A program made the translations under genes and the position numbers. This document shows positions 54,641 through 62,781 of a stretch of 64,000 bases of DNA, piece after piece. Origin of the DNA: Sinorhizobium terangae (GTDB lineage Bacteria > Pseudomonadota > Alphaproteobacteria > Rhizobiales > Rhizobiaceae); the NCBI RefSeq assembly GCF_009601505.1, contig NZ_WITC01000057.1, positions 124,001 through 188,000 of the forward strand. Reading direction: 5' to 3'. The stretch's first letter is position 1; each line of letters opens with the position of its first letter. A model generated the notes under the pieces. It saw only the letters and a program-made list of their open reading frames with translations, had not been told where the DNA came from and made no database searches.

Positions 54641-56625
54641 TGTGCGGCCTCCTCACTGAGCGATACAAGGACGGTGCCTTCGCTGACCTGCGTGCCCTCG
54701 GCCACGTGCACGCTCGCGACCGTTCCCTGCCGCGAAGCCGAAAGCGTAAGTTCCATCTTCATCGCCTCCATCACCACCAGCGGCTGGCCCTTGGCGACGG
54801 TCTCCCCGGCGGCGACACGGACCATCTTGACGAGCCCCGGCATCGGCGCCACGAGTTCATCGTCGGCAATCTCCCCGCCATGTCCGCCGGACAACGCATC
54901 CGGCAGGTGAAACACAAGGTTCCGGCCATCGAGAAACAATGTCAGCATCTCGCCCTGCTGGAGGAAGCGAAGCGTTCGCCTCTGCCCGGCCACTTCCAGC
55001 CGCGCACCGTTTTCGAAGCGTTCGAGCACGAGCACCGGCAAGGTGCTCGTCCCGGCACGAACGGCGAACTGATCGCGTCCGCGCGACGCGAGCGTGACGG
55101 CCGCGCGCCCGTTCGCGTGGTCGATGGAAACCGTCCGGTGGGCGTCGCCCCAGATCTGCCAATAGCCGAGCGAGGCCCAGGGATCGCTGGAGGTCATTGG
55201 CTGGAGGACGCCGGTGGAGACGATTGCGGCCAGCGCCAATGCTTCGTCGTCCGGGTCGCTCGGCGCCACCAGCCGCTCGACCGTCCGGTCGATCAGTCCC
55301 GTGTCCGGCCTGCCGGCGCGAAAATCCTGTTCGTCCGTCAGCCTGATGAGAAAATCGAGATTGGTAACAGTTCCGCCGATCTGGACCTCCTTCAAGGCCG
55401 CCTTCAGCCGGGCGAGCGCTGCCGACCGTGTCCCCGCATGCACGATCAGCTTGGCGATCAGCGGATCGTAAAAGGGCGTTATCGAGTCCCCCTGCTGCAC
55501 GCCGGAGTCGATGCGCGTGTTGCTGTCCGGAAAGCTCAAGTGCGCCAGCCGGCCGGTCGCCGGCAGGAAGCCGCGGGTGGGATCCTCGGCATAGATTCGT
55601 GCCTCGAAGGACCAACCGTCTATGCTGATCTCGCCCTGCTTTTTCGGCAGCGGCTCGCCGGCTGCAACGCGCAACTGCCATTCGACCAGATCGAGCCCGG
55701 TGACCGCCTCGGTGACCGGATGCTCGACCTGCAGCCGCGTATTCATTTCCATGAAATAGAAATGGTCCGGCCAGAGGCCGTTGGTCACGTCGGCTATGAA
55801 TTCGACTGTGCCGGCGCCGACATAGCCGATCGCATGCGCGGCCCTGACCGCGGCGTCACCCATGGCGCGGCGCACTTCGGCGGTCATGCCCGGGGCCGGC
55901 GCCTCCTCGATCACCTTCTGGTGCCGCCGCTGCAACGAGCAGTCGCGTTCGAAAAGATGAACGATGTTGCCGTGCCGATCCCCGAAAATCTGGACCTCGA
56001 TGTGGCGGGGGCGGTTCAGATATTTCTCGATCAGGACCCCGCCGTCGCCGAAGGAGGCCTGCGCTTCCCGCTGCGCGGATTCCAGCGCCGAAGCGAAGTC
56101 CTCTCGCCGCTCCACGCGCCGCATGCCCTTGCCGCCGCCGCCGGCGCGCGCCTTGATCAGCACCGGATAGCCGATTTCCGCAGCCTGGGCTGCCAGGAAC
56201 TCAGGGTCCTGGTGGTCGCCGTGATAACCCGGCACGACGGGCACGCCGGACTGCTCCATCAGCGCCTTGGCCGCATCCTTGAGCCCCATGGCCCGGATCG
56301 CTTCCGGTGGCGGCCCCACGAAAGCGATTCCGGCGGCTTCGACCGCCTCGGCAAAATCGGCGTTCTCGGAGAGGAAGCCATAGCCCGGATGGATGGCGTC
56401 AGCGCCGACGGCCCTTGCGGCCTCGATGACGCGGTCGATCGCAAGGTAGCTTTCGGCTGCATTCGCGGGGCCGATCCGCACCGCCTCATCGGCGAGCATC
56501 ACATGAAGCGCATAGCCATCCGCATCGGAATAGACGGCAACGGTGCGAATGCCGAGCCGCCGGGCGGTGCGAATGATGCGGCAGGCGATCTCGCCGCGAT
56601 TGGCAATCAGGAGTTTGGAAAACAT
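54637..56625 (-). CDS. mccA: Methylcrotonoyl-CoA carboxylase biotin-containing alpha subunit
   Basis: 662 residues. A biotin carboxylase domain (about 1-445; FSKLLIANRGEIACRIIRT at the start, KARAGGGGKGM, EMNTRLQVEHPVTE), a middle linker domain and a C-terminal biotinyl domain with MEAMKMEL, whose Lys623 carries biotin. With MccB it carboxylates 3-methylcrotonyl-CoA to 3-methylglutaconyl-CoA. It lies in a leucine/isovalerate catabolic operon, with the RidA-like gene immediately upstream. Confidence 0.94.
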   Translation of the reverse strand: MFSKLLIANRGEIACRIIRTARRLGIRTVAVYSDADGYALHVMLADEAVRIGPANAAESYLAIDRVIEAARAVGADAIHPGYGFLSENADFAEAVEAAGIAFVGPPPEAIRAMGLKDAAKALMEQSGVPVVPGYHGDHQDPEFLAAQAAEIGYPVLIKARAGGGGKGMRRVERREDFASALESAQREAQASFGDGGVLIEKYLNRPRHIEVQIFGDRHGNIVHLFERDCSLQRRHQKVIEEAPAPGMTAEVRRAMGDAAVRAAHAIGYVGAGTVEFIADVTNGLWPDHFYFMEMNTRLQVEHPVTEAVTGLDLVEWQLRVAAGEPLPKKQGEISIDGWSFEARIYAEDPTRGFLPATGRLAHLSFPDSNTRIDSGVQQGDSITPFYDPLIAKLIVHAGTRSAALARLKAALKEVQIGGTVTNLDFLIRLTDEQDFRAGRPDTGLIDRTVERLVAPSDPDDEALALAAIVSTGVLQPMTSSDPWASLGYWQIWGDAHRTVSIDHANGRAAVTLASRGRDQFAVRAGTSTLPVLVLERFENGARLEVAGQRRTLRFLQQGEMLTLFLDGRNLVFHLPDALSGGHGGEIADDELVAPMPGLVKMVRVAAGETVAKGQPLVVMEAMKMELTLSASRQGTVASVHVAEGTQVSEGTVLVSLSEEAAQ

Positions 56626-56642
56626 GCCCCTCGGTTCCGCTT

Positions 56643-57026
56643 CTATTCTGCCGCCATCACTTCGACTTCCAGGAGCCAGCCGGAATCAAAGAGCCCGGCT
56701 ATCACGAGCGTCATCGCCGGTGCCAATGCACCGAGGTAGTCGCTGCGGATCTCGCGGTTTGCGAGGACATGGCTCCTGTCGGCGAGGTAGGTCGTCACCT
56801 TGACGATATTGTCCTTGGTCATGCCGGCGGCCTTGAGCTGAGCGTCAATGTTCAGCCAGACCTGGCGTGCCTGCGCCTCGAATCCTTCCGGCAGGACGCC
56901 ATCGGAGGTCATCGGAATCTGGCCGCTGACGAAGAGCAGGCGTTGAAAATTTTCGACGCTGACGGCCTGCGAGTAGCCGCCACGCGGCTGCGGTGCATTG
57001 ATCGCGTTGATATTGTCGCGTTTCAT
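56643..57026 (-). CDS. RidA-family protein lacking the catalytic arginine
   Basis: 127 residues with the RidA fold: NAPQPRGGYSQAVSVENF, FVSGQIPMTSDG and VKVTTYLAD. The usual Arg in the PAR-motif is replaced by Met105 (APAMTLVIAG), so imine deamination as in classical RidA is doubtful. It is placed inside the mccB-mccA operon (12 and 17 base gaps), as in related rhizobia that I recall, suggesting a conserved, perhaps CoA-intermediate-related, function. Not assignable further. Confidence 0.85.
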   Translation of the reverse strand: MKRDNINAINAPQPRGGYSQAVSVENFQRLLFVSGQIPMTSDGVLPEGFEAQARQVWLNIDAQLKAAGMTKDNIVKVTTYLADRSHVLANREIRSDYLGALAPAMTLVIAGLFDSGWLLEVEVMAAE

Positions 57027-57038
57027 GGCCCACCTCCC

Positions 57039-58646
57039 CTACATCCTGAACAATCCGAAACGTGTGTCCTCGATCGGGGCGTTGAGTGCCGCCGACAGCG
57101 ACAATGCGAGCACGTCCCGGCTTTTGCGCGGATCGACGACGCCGTCATCCCAAAGACGCGCCGAGGCATAGAGCGGATGGCTTTGCCGCTCGAAAAGATC
57201 GAGCACCGGCTGGCGGAAACGCGCCTCCTCCTCCTCGTTCCACGGCGTGCCCGCGCGCCGCAAGGCTTCGCCGCGCACCGTCGAGAGCACGCCCGCCGCC
57301 TGTTCGCCGCCCATCACCGAAATGCGGCTGTTCGGCCAGGTCCAGAGGAAGCGCGGTGAAAAGGCTCGCCCGCACATGCCGTAGTTGCCTGCCCCGAACG
57401 ATCCGCCGACCAGCATGGTGACCTTTGGCACCTTCACTGTGGCCACCGCCGTCACCAGCTTGGCGCCATGCTTGGCGATGCCTTCGGTCTCGTATTTGCG
57501 GCCGACCATGAAGCCGGTGATGTTCTGCAGGAAAACGAGCGGGATCCTGCGCTGCGCGCAGAGTTCGACGAAATGGCTTCCCTTCAGCGCCGACTCTGAA
57601 AACAGCACGCCGTTGTTGGCGATGATGCCGACCGGTATGCCATGAATATGGGCGAAGCCGCAGACGAGCGAGGTTCCGAAACGCGCCTTGAATTCGTCGA
57701 AACGGGAGCCATCGACAATCCGGGCGATCACCTCGCGGATCTCATAGGGCGTTCTGAGGTCGGCCGGCACGATCCCGGCGATTTCCTCCGGATCGTAGAG
57801 GGGCGGCTCCGGCGTGCGAAGCTCGACCGACGTTGGTTTTTCACGGTTCAAGCCCGATACGGTGCGCCGCGCCAAGGCCAGTGCATGCGCATCGTCGCGC
57901 GCCAGATGATCGGCAACGCCCGACAGTCGCGTGTGGACGTCTGCGCCGCCGAGGTCCTCTGCCGAGACCACTTCGCCGGTCGCCGCCCGCACCAGCGGAG
58001 GGCCGGCCAGGAAGATCGTGCCCTGCCCCTCGACGATGATCGCCTCGTCGGACATGGCCGGCACGTAGGCGCCGCCCGCCGTGCACGAACCCATGACGAC
58101 GGCGATCTGCGGGATGCCGGCAGCCGACATGTTCGCCTGGTTGTAGAAGATCCGGCCGAAATGCTCGCGATCGGGAAAAACCTCGTCCTGGTTCGGCAGG
58201 TTGGCACCGCCGGAATCGACCAGGTAGACGCAGGGAAGCCGGTTTTCGGCGGCAATTTCCTGCGCCCTCAGATGCTTCTTGACGGTCATCGGGTAATAGG
58301 TGCCGCCTTTGACGGTCGGATCGTTGCAGACGATCATGCATTCGCGCCCGGCGATCCGGCCGATGCCGGTAATGAGCCCGGCACCCGGCGCGTCGCCGTT
58401 GTACATACCGTGCGCGGCCGTGGCGCCGACCTCCAGAAAGGGCGTGCCAGGATCGATCAGGGAAGCGACCCTGTCGCGCGGCAGCAGCTTGCCGCGACTG
58501 ACATGGCGCTCCCGCGCCTTCTCGCCGCCGCCGCTGACGGCGAGCCGCACCGCCTCCTCGACCGTCGCGATGGCATCCGTCATCGCTGCGTAGTTGCTCT
58601 GGTAGAGGTCGGAGGATGCCGAGATATGCGATCTCAAGATTGTCAT
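57039..58646 (-). CDS. mccB: Methylcrotonoyl-CoA carboxylase carboxyltransferase beta subunit
   Basis: 535 residues from the ATG at 58646 (MTILRSH). A start five codons earlier exists in frame. The carboxyltransferase domain shows [54 protein letters not shown] and a C-terminal [20 protein letters not shown]. It transfers CO2 from biotin on MccA to methylcrotonyl-CoA. Second gene of the operon after ivd. Confidence 0.93.
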   Translation of the reverse strand: MTILRSHISASSDLYQSNYAAMTDAIATVEEAVRLAVSGGGEKARERHVSRGKLLPRDRVASLIDPGTPFLEVGATAAHGMYNGDAPGAGLITGIGRIAGRECMIVCNDPTVKGGTYYPMTVKKHLRAQEIAAENRLPCVYLVDSGGANLPNQDEVFPDREHFGRIFYNQANMSAAGIPQIAVVMGSCTAGGAYVPAMSDEAIIVEGQGTIFLAGPPLVRAATGEVVSAEDLGGADVHTRLSGVADHLARDDAHALALARRTVSGLNREKPTSVELRTPEPPLYDPEEIAGIVPADLRTPYEIREVIARIVDGSRFDEFKARFGTSLVCGFAHIHGIPVGIIANNGVLFSESALKGSHFVELCAQRRIPLVFLQNITGFMVGRKYETEGIAKHGAKLVTAVATVKVPKVTMLVGGSFGAGNYGMCGRAFSPRFLWTWPNSRISVMGGEQAAGVLSTVRGEALRRAGTPWNEEEEARFRQPVLDLFERQSHPLYASARLWDDGVVDPRKSRDVLALSLSAALNAPIEDTRFGLFRM

Positions 58647-58704
58647 GAAGCCCTCAGGCACGGGATTTGACCAAGATGCGCGACGAACGGCAGTCGCCGT
58701 TCGT

Positions 58705-59868
58705 CTATTTCGTTTCCGCGAACAGCTCGCGCCCGATCAGCATCCGGCGGATCTCGCTCGTGCCGGCGCCGATCTCGTAGAGCTTGGCGTCACGCAGCAG
58801 GCGGCCGGCCGGGTAGTCGTTGGTGTAGCCGTTGCCCCCAAGCGCCTGGATCGCCTCGAGCGCCAATGCGGTCGCCTTTTCCGCCGCATAGAGGATGCAG
58901 CCGGCGGCATCCTTACGCGCGGTTTCGCCGCGGTCGCACGCTGCCGCCACCGCATAGACATAGGCGCGCGCCGCATTCATCGTCACGTACATGTCGGCAA
59001 GCTTTCCCTGCATCAACTGGAACTCGCCGATCGGCTGGCCGAACTGCTTGCGTTCATGGAGATAGGGGACGACGACATCGAGGCAAGCCGCCATGATGCC
59101 GAGCGGCCCGGCCGACAGCACCACGCGCTCATAGTCGAGGCCGGACATCAGGACATTGACGCCGCGGCCTTCCGCGCCGAGCACGTTTTCTTCCGGCACC
59201 TGGCAGTCCCTGAATATGAGTTCGCAGGTGTTGGAGCCGCGCATGCCGAGCTTGTCGAGCTTCTGGCCGGTCGAGAAGCCGGCGAAACCCCTTTCGACGA
59301 GGAAGGCGGTGATGCCGCGCGGGCCGGCGGCCGGATCGGTCTTGGCATAGACCACCAGTACATCGGCGTCCGGGCCATTGGTGATCCACATCTTGTTGCC
59401 GTTCAGCACGTAGCGGTCGCCGCGCTTGTCGGCCTTGAGCGTCATCGAGACCACGTCGGAGCCGGCACCCGGTTCGGACATGGCGAGCGCACCGACATGT
59501 TCGCCGGAAATGAGCTTCGGCAGATATTTGGCCTTTTGCGCGGAGCTGCCGTTGCGGTTGATCTGGTTGACGCAGAGATTGGAGTGGGCGCCGTAGCTTA
59601 GGCCGACGGAGGCGGATGCGCGGCTGATTTCCTCCATCGCGACGCAATGGGCGAGGTACCCCATGCCGGCACCGCCATAGGCCTCGTCGGCGGTAATGCC
59701 GAGCACGCCGAGCTCTCCCATCTCCCGCCAGAGGGGCGCGGGAAACGCATTGCTCCGGTCCGTCTCCTCCGCGAGTGGCGCGATCCGTTCGCTCGCAAAC
59801 CGGCGTACGCTGTCGCGCAGCGCGTCGATGTCATCGCCGAGGGCGAAGCTCAGTCCACCTTGATACAT
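58705..59868 (-). CDS. ivd: Isovaleryl-CoA dehydrogenase
   Basis: 387 residues from the ATG at 59868, preceded by GGAGGAG. The frame is open further upstream but that part is not acyl-CoA-dehydrogenase-like. FAD-fold features are [34 protein letters not shown], the IVD-type catalytic Glu in [10 protein letters not shown] and a terminal [22 protein letters not shown] with [16 protein letters not shown]. It oxidises isovaleryl-CoA to 3-methylcrotonyl-CoA, passing electrons to ETF. First gene of the leucine catabolic operon, 58 bases before mccB. Confidence 0.94.
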   Translation of the reverse strand: MYQGGLSFALGDDIDALRDSVRRFASERIAPLAEETDRSNAFPAPLWREMGELGVLGITADEAYGGAGMGYLAHCVAMEEISRASASVGLSYGAHSNLCVNQINRNGSSAQKAKYLPKLISGEHVGALAMSEPGAGSDVVSMTLKADKRGDRYVLNGNKMWITNGPDADVLVVYAKTDPAAGPRGITAFLVERGFAGFSTGQKLDKLGMRGSNTCELIFRDCQVPEENVLGAEGRGVNVLMSGLDYERVVLSAGPLGIMAACLDVVVPYLHERKQFGQPIGEFQLMQGKLADMYVTMNAARAYVYAVAAACDRGETARKDAAGCILYAAEKATALALEAIQALGGNGYTNDYPAGRLLRDAKLYEIGAGTSEIRRMLIGRELFAETK

Positions 59869-60214
59869 GTCTTTTCTCCTCCGCATGCCTCCGGCGGCGA
59901 TCTCCTCATCGCCGTCAGAAACAGGCCTCGCGGGCATCCTCCTCGATGCACGATCGCCGACTGCGCCGCGCGTCTTTCCTGACGCGCTTTGGTTCATGAA
60001 TCGCTGCATCGTAACGCCGCACGGCCATTGCCGCGAACGATAACATCGCGCTCGGCTAATTTCCTTCCAAAGAGCTTGGCAGCCAAGCACGATTTGAAAA
60101 GGGGAAGGCTCACCTACGGCAGATCGATGCTTTGCACCCGGCATGGGTCGCGCCCACGCGATGCCGCGATTCGAGACGGATGACGGGCATCGAATCCCGA
60201 GCAATCAGCGCGCG
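59869..60214. promoter_or_regulatory. Upstream region of ivd with a short RIME-like hairpin
   Basis: 346 bases between ivd and the gluconokinase stop. A 7-bp perfect stem (gcgcgtc/gacgcgc, 59968-59987, loop tttcct) followed by a gaatcgctgcat remnant resembles the longer mosaic repeats in this window. The ivd promoter must lie between this hairpin and the start. No gene is seen. Confidence 0.5.
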
Positions 60215-60754
60215 CTACATCCTGCCGAGGGCGCCAAGCGCCTCATCGACGATTGCGTCCAGCGACTGGTCGATGTCGACCGTCACGGTCTTCGCCTCGC
60301 CGGTCGGATCTTCCAGGGTTGCGAGTTGGGTCTTCAACAAGGACGCAGGCATGAAGTGGCCGGTGCGGTGCTGCATCCGTTCCGCCAGCACCGCCTCGCT
60401 TCCATGGAGATGGACGAAGGCCAATCCCTCCGGTGCGCATTCACGCAGCTTCTGACGATAACTCACTTTGAGCGCCGAGCAGGCAACGACGGCCGGGCCC
60501 GCATTTTCCGCGAGCTTACGGCCGATCGCCGCAAGCCATGGCCAGCGGTCATCGTCGGTCAGCGGAATGCCCTCGGACATCTTCTTGATGTTCTCGGGCG
60601 GATGCAGAGCGTCCCCTTCGATGAAGGGATAGCCATAGGCCTTCGCAATCCGTTCGCCCACAGATGATTTTCCGCTTCCCGACACACCCATCACGATGAT
60701 CGAGCCTGGAAATCGGTGCTCCGACACCGTGTCTTTCTGTCTCTTCTCGATCAT
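60215..60754 (-). CDS. gntK: Gluconokinase (GntK type)
   Basis: 179 residues from the ATG at 60754. The open frame upstream is not conserved-looking. It has the P-loop GVSGSGKSS at 23-31, FIEGDALHPPENIKKMSEG (gluconate and ATP lid), DRWPWLAAIG and ACSALKVSYRQKLRE. It phosphorylates gluconate to 6-phosphogluconate. It is divergent from the Lrp gene at 60931, without other gluconate genes nearby. Confidence 0.92.
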   Translation of the reverse strand: MIEKRQKDTVSEHRFPGSIIVMGVSGSGKSSVGERIAKAYGYPFIEGDALHPPENIKKMSEGIPLTDDDRWPWLAAIGRKLAENAGPAVVACSALKVSYRQKLRECAPEGLAFVHLHGSEAVLAERMQHRTGHFMPASLLKTQLATLEDPTGEAKTVTVDIDQSLDAIVDEALGALGRM

Positions 60755-60930
60755 TGTCCTGGACCTGTCTTCCCTGTCTGCTGGCGAGCAATTGCGCTTC
60801 CGCTCATAGCTTCCGCGCCGCCGGTGGGCAAGCGGCATGGCCGATCGGCGGAAGGACTGCCGCGATGCCAGAGAGGACTGCACAAAAGGAAACACTTGAA
60901 TTTCTCCAAACTTCCACGTATTTTTCTAAA

Positions 60931-61383
60931 ATGGACGTGACGGACAGAAAAATCATTGGAATTCTTGCGAACGACGCTCGCACGTCGCTGACCGATATAG
61001 GTGCGGCGATCGACCTCTCGCCGTCCGCGGTCAACGAACGCATCCGCCGTCTGGTCGCAAGTGGCACGATCCGCCGCTTTACGCTCGACGTGGATCATCG
61101 CGCCCTTGGCCTCGACGTTCTGGCCTTCGTCTGGATCGCCCTTTCGGCCGATGCCGATGAAGCCGAATTCCGTGCCTTCATGGCGGCGCACCCGGTCGTC
61201 GCCGAATGCCATCACGTGACCGGCTCGTGGTCCTATTGCGTCAAGATCCGCATGCCGACGCTCGGCGACATTGAGCCGTTTCTCTCGGAGCTGAAGGCAC
61301 GGCGATATCTCGCCCGCAGCGAAACCGTCATCGCGCTTTCGACCGTTGCTGATAACCTCTTCACAGGACCGGAGGTCCGCTAG
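60931..61383 (+). CDS. Lrp/AsnC-family transcriptional regulator
   Basis: 150 residues from 60931 (MDVTDRKIIGILANDAR), the typical family start. An ATG at 60865 with a GGAAGGA site adds 22 residues and cannot be ruled out. HTH at about 20-45 (LTDIGAAIDLSPSAVNERI), AsnC ligand domain with AECHHVTGSWSYCVKIRM. Only two bases separate it from the LysE-type exporter, suggesting an operon in which the regulator senses the amino acid to be exported. Confidence 0.92.
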   Translation: MDVTDRKIIGILANDARTSLTDIGAAIDLSPSAVNERIRRLVASGTIRRFTLDVDHRALGLDVLAFVWIALSADADEAEFRAFMAAHPVVAECHHVTGSWSYCVKIRMPTLGDIEPFLSELKARRYLARSETVIALSTVADNLFTGPEVR

Positions 61384-61385
61384 AG

Positions 61386-62009
61386 ATGTCCGTATTGCTC
61401 TTCGGCAAAGGCCTCCTGCTCGGCCTAGCCATTGCCGCGCCGGTCGGGCCGATCGGCGCGCTTTGCATCAGCCGCACGCTGACGCGCGGCTTTTGGGCCG
61501 GCGTCGCCGGCGGCCTTGGAACCGCGCTCGCAGACGCCACCTACGCGATGCTTGCTGCGGTCGGGTTTGCGGCATTCGCTGCCGCGCTTTCCGTGATCGC
61601 AACGCCACTCGGTCTGGTGGGAGGCCTGTTCTTGATCTGGCTCGGCTGGCGCGGACTGGCGCCGAAACCCGTTGCCGCGGCCGCCGAGATCGACGCGCGC
61701 GATCTCTTTCACACGACGACCGCGACCTTCTTCCTGACGATCGCCAACCCGACGACCATCCTCTCCTTCGCTGCCATCTTTGCGGGGCTCGGGCTTTCGA
61801 CGGTCGGCGAAGGAGCAAAGGGCGCAATTGTTGTTTCGGGCGTCTTTCTCGGCTCGCTCGCCTGGTGGTTTTTCCTGAGCGGCGGCGTCGCGCTTGCCAA
61901 GACGCGGCTCCCGGACAGTTTCGCCACCTGGGCGTCGCGCCTTTCCGGGCTTCTGCTTATCGGATTCGGCGCAACCGCGCTCGCCTCGACGGCAATCCGG
62001 TTTGTCTGA
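61386..62009 (+). CDS. LysE-family amino-acid exporter
   Basis: 207 residues with six hydrophobic segments and the RhtB/LysE features GLAIAAPVGPIGALCISRTLTRGF at the start, ATFFLTIANPTTILSFAAIFAG in the middle. It exports an amino acid across the inner membrane. Cotranscribed with the Lrp-type regulator, two bases downstream. Substrate unknown. Confidence 0.9.
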   Translation: MSVLLFGKGLLLGLAIAAPVGPIGALCISRTLTRGFWAGVAGGLGTALADATYAMLAAVGFAAFAAALSVIATPLGLVGGLFLIWLGWRGLAPKPVAAAAEIDARDLFHTTTATFFLTIANPTTILSFAAIFAGLGLSTVGEGAKGAIVVSGVFLGSLAWWFFLSGGVALAKTRLPDSFATWASRLSGLLLIGFGATALASTAIRFV

Positions 62010-62186
62010 CGCCTTCGCAGTCAGCCGGCGCAGCGCATATGCCTTGTGCGCGACATAATCACGACGCAACACAATCACAAAATGTGTTTCAGCCCCCGGT
62101 TTCTGGCGCGCGCTGATTGCATCACATCATTTATTCGAGCAAACTTATATGGACGAGGTCGAACCGTTCCGAGGAGAATCACTGCG

Positions 62187-62645
62187 ATGAATAAAAAGGA
62201 TCCCAACCCGATAGATACCTTTGTCGGTTCTCGTGTCCGAATGCGCAGACTGATGGTCGGGCTGAGCCAGGAGAAGCTGGCCGACGGCTTGGGCATCACG
62301 TTCCAGCAGGTACAGAAATACGAAAAGGGCACAAACCGCATCGGCGCGAGCCGCCTGCAGGCGATCGCCGATATCCTGGGCGTCCACCCGAGCTTCTTCT
62401 TCCAACGCGAAGACGACAAGCCGTCGGGACGGGACAGCGCCGGCGACATGCATGAATCGAACGAGATTTCTTCCTTCGTGGCCTCGAAGGAAGGCATCGC
62501 GCTCAACAGGGCCTTCCTGAAGATCGCCGATCCGGTGTTGCGCAAGAAGATCATCTCGCTCGTTGCCGCCATGGCCCAGGCACCGGATATGGAGTCGACG
62601 AGCGCGATCTCCGGGGCGCGTCGCACCGAGCCTCTGCACGGCTAG
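62187..62645 (+). CDS. XRE-family HTH regulator
   Basis: 152 residues from the ATG at 62187, preceded by GAGGAGAA. Upstream in-frame ATG at 62046 gives an implausible N-terminus. The HTH_3 domain at 15-70 (RMRRLMVGLSQEKLADGLGI, QQVQKYEKGTNRIGASRL) is the widespread alphaproteobacterial type. The C-terminal part, with DPVLRKKIISLVAAMA, is a small helical domain. It is a lone gene, with a mosaic repeat after its stop. Target unknown. Confidence 0.88.
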   Translation: MNKKDPNPIDTFVGSRVRMRRLMVGLSQEKLADGLGITFQQVQKYEKGTNRIGASRLQAIADILGVHPSFFFQREDDKPSGRDSAGDMHESNEISSFVASKEGIALNRAFLKIADPVLRKKIISLVAAMAQAPDMESTSAISGARRTEPLHG

Positions 62646-62658
62646 AGACCACGGCGCT

Positions 62659-62748
62659 GCGCGTCTTATCAGACGCGCAAAGAGCGCGGTAGCGCTTTGA
62701 ATTGCTGCATGTTTTCTTAAATCGGTCGCGATTTAAGAAAACATGCAG
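62659..62748. repeat. RIME-like mosaic element, copy 2, with a 20-bp perfect inverted repeat
   Basis: Two hairpins: gcgcgtct/agacgcgc (62659-62678) and a perfect 20-bp stem at 62705-62724 paired with 62729-62748 around gtcg, joined by a gctttgaattgctgcat linker. It is the inverse orientation of copy 1 and lies 13 bases beyond the XRE stop, so it may end that transcript. Confidence 0.8.
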
Positions 62749-62781
62749 TACAGATAACCTTACCGTCAGCGAGGGGGCCGC

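Noticed and set aside
54625-56739. A 704-codon plus-strand frame
   Set aside because: It is the antisense of mccA, whose domains are unmistakable.
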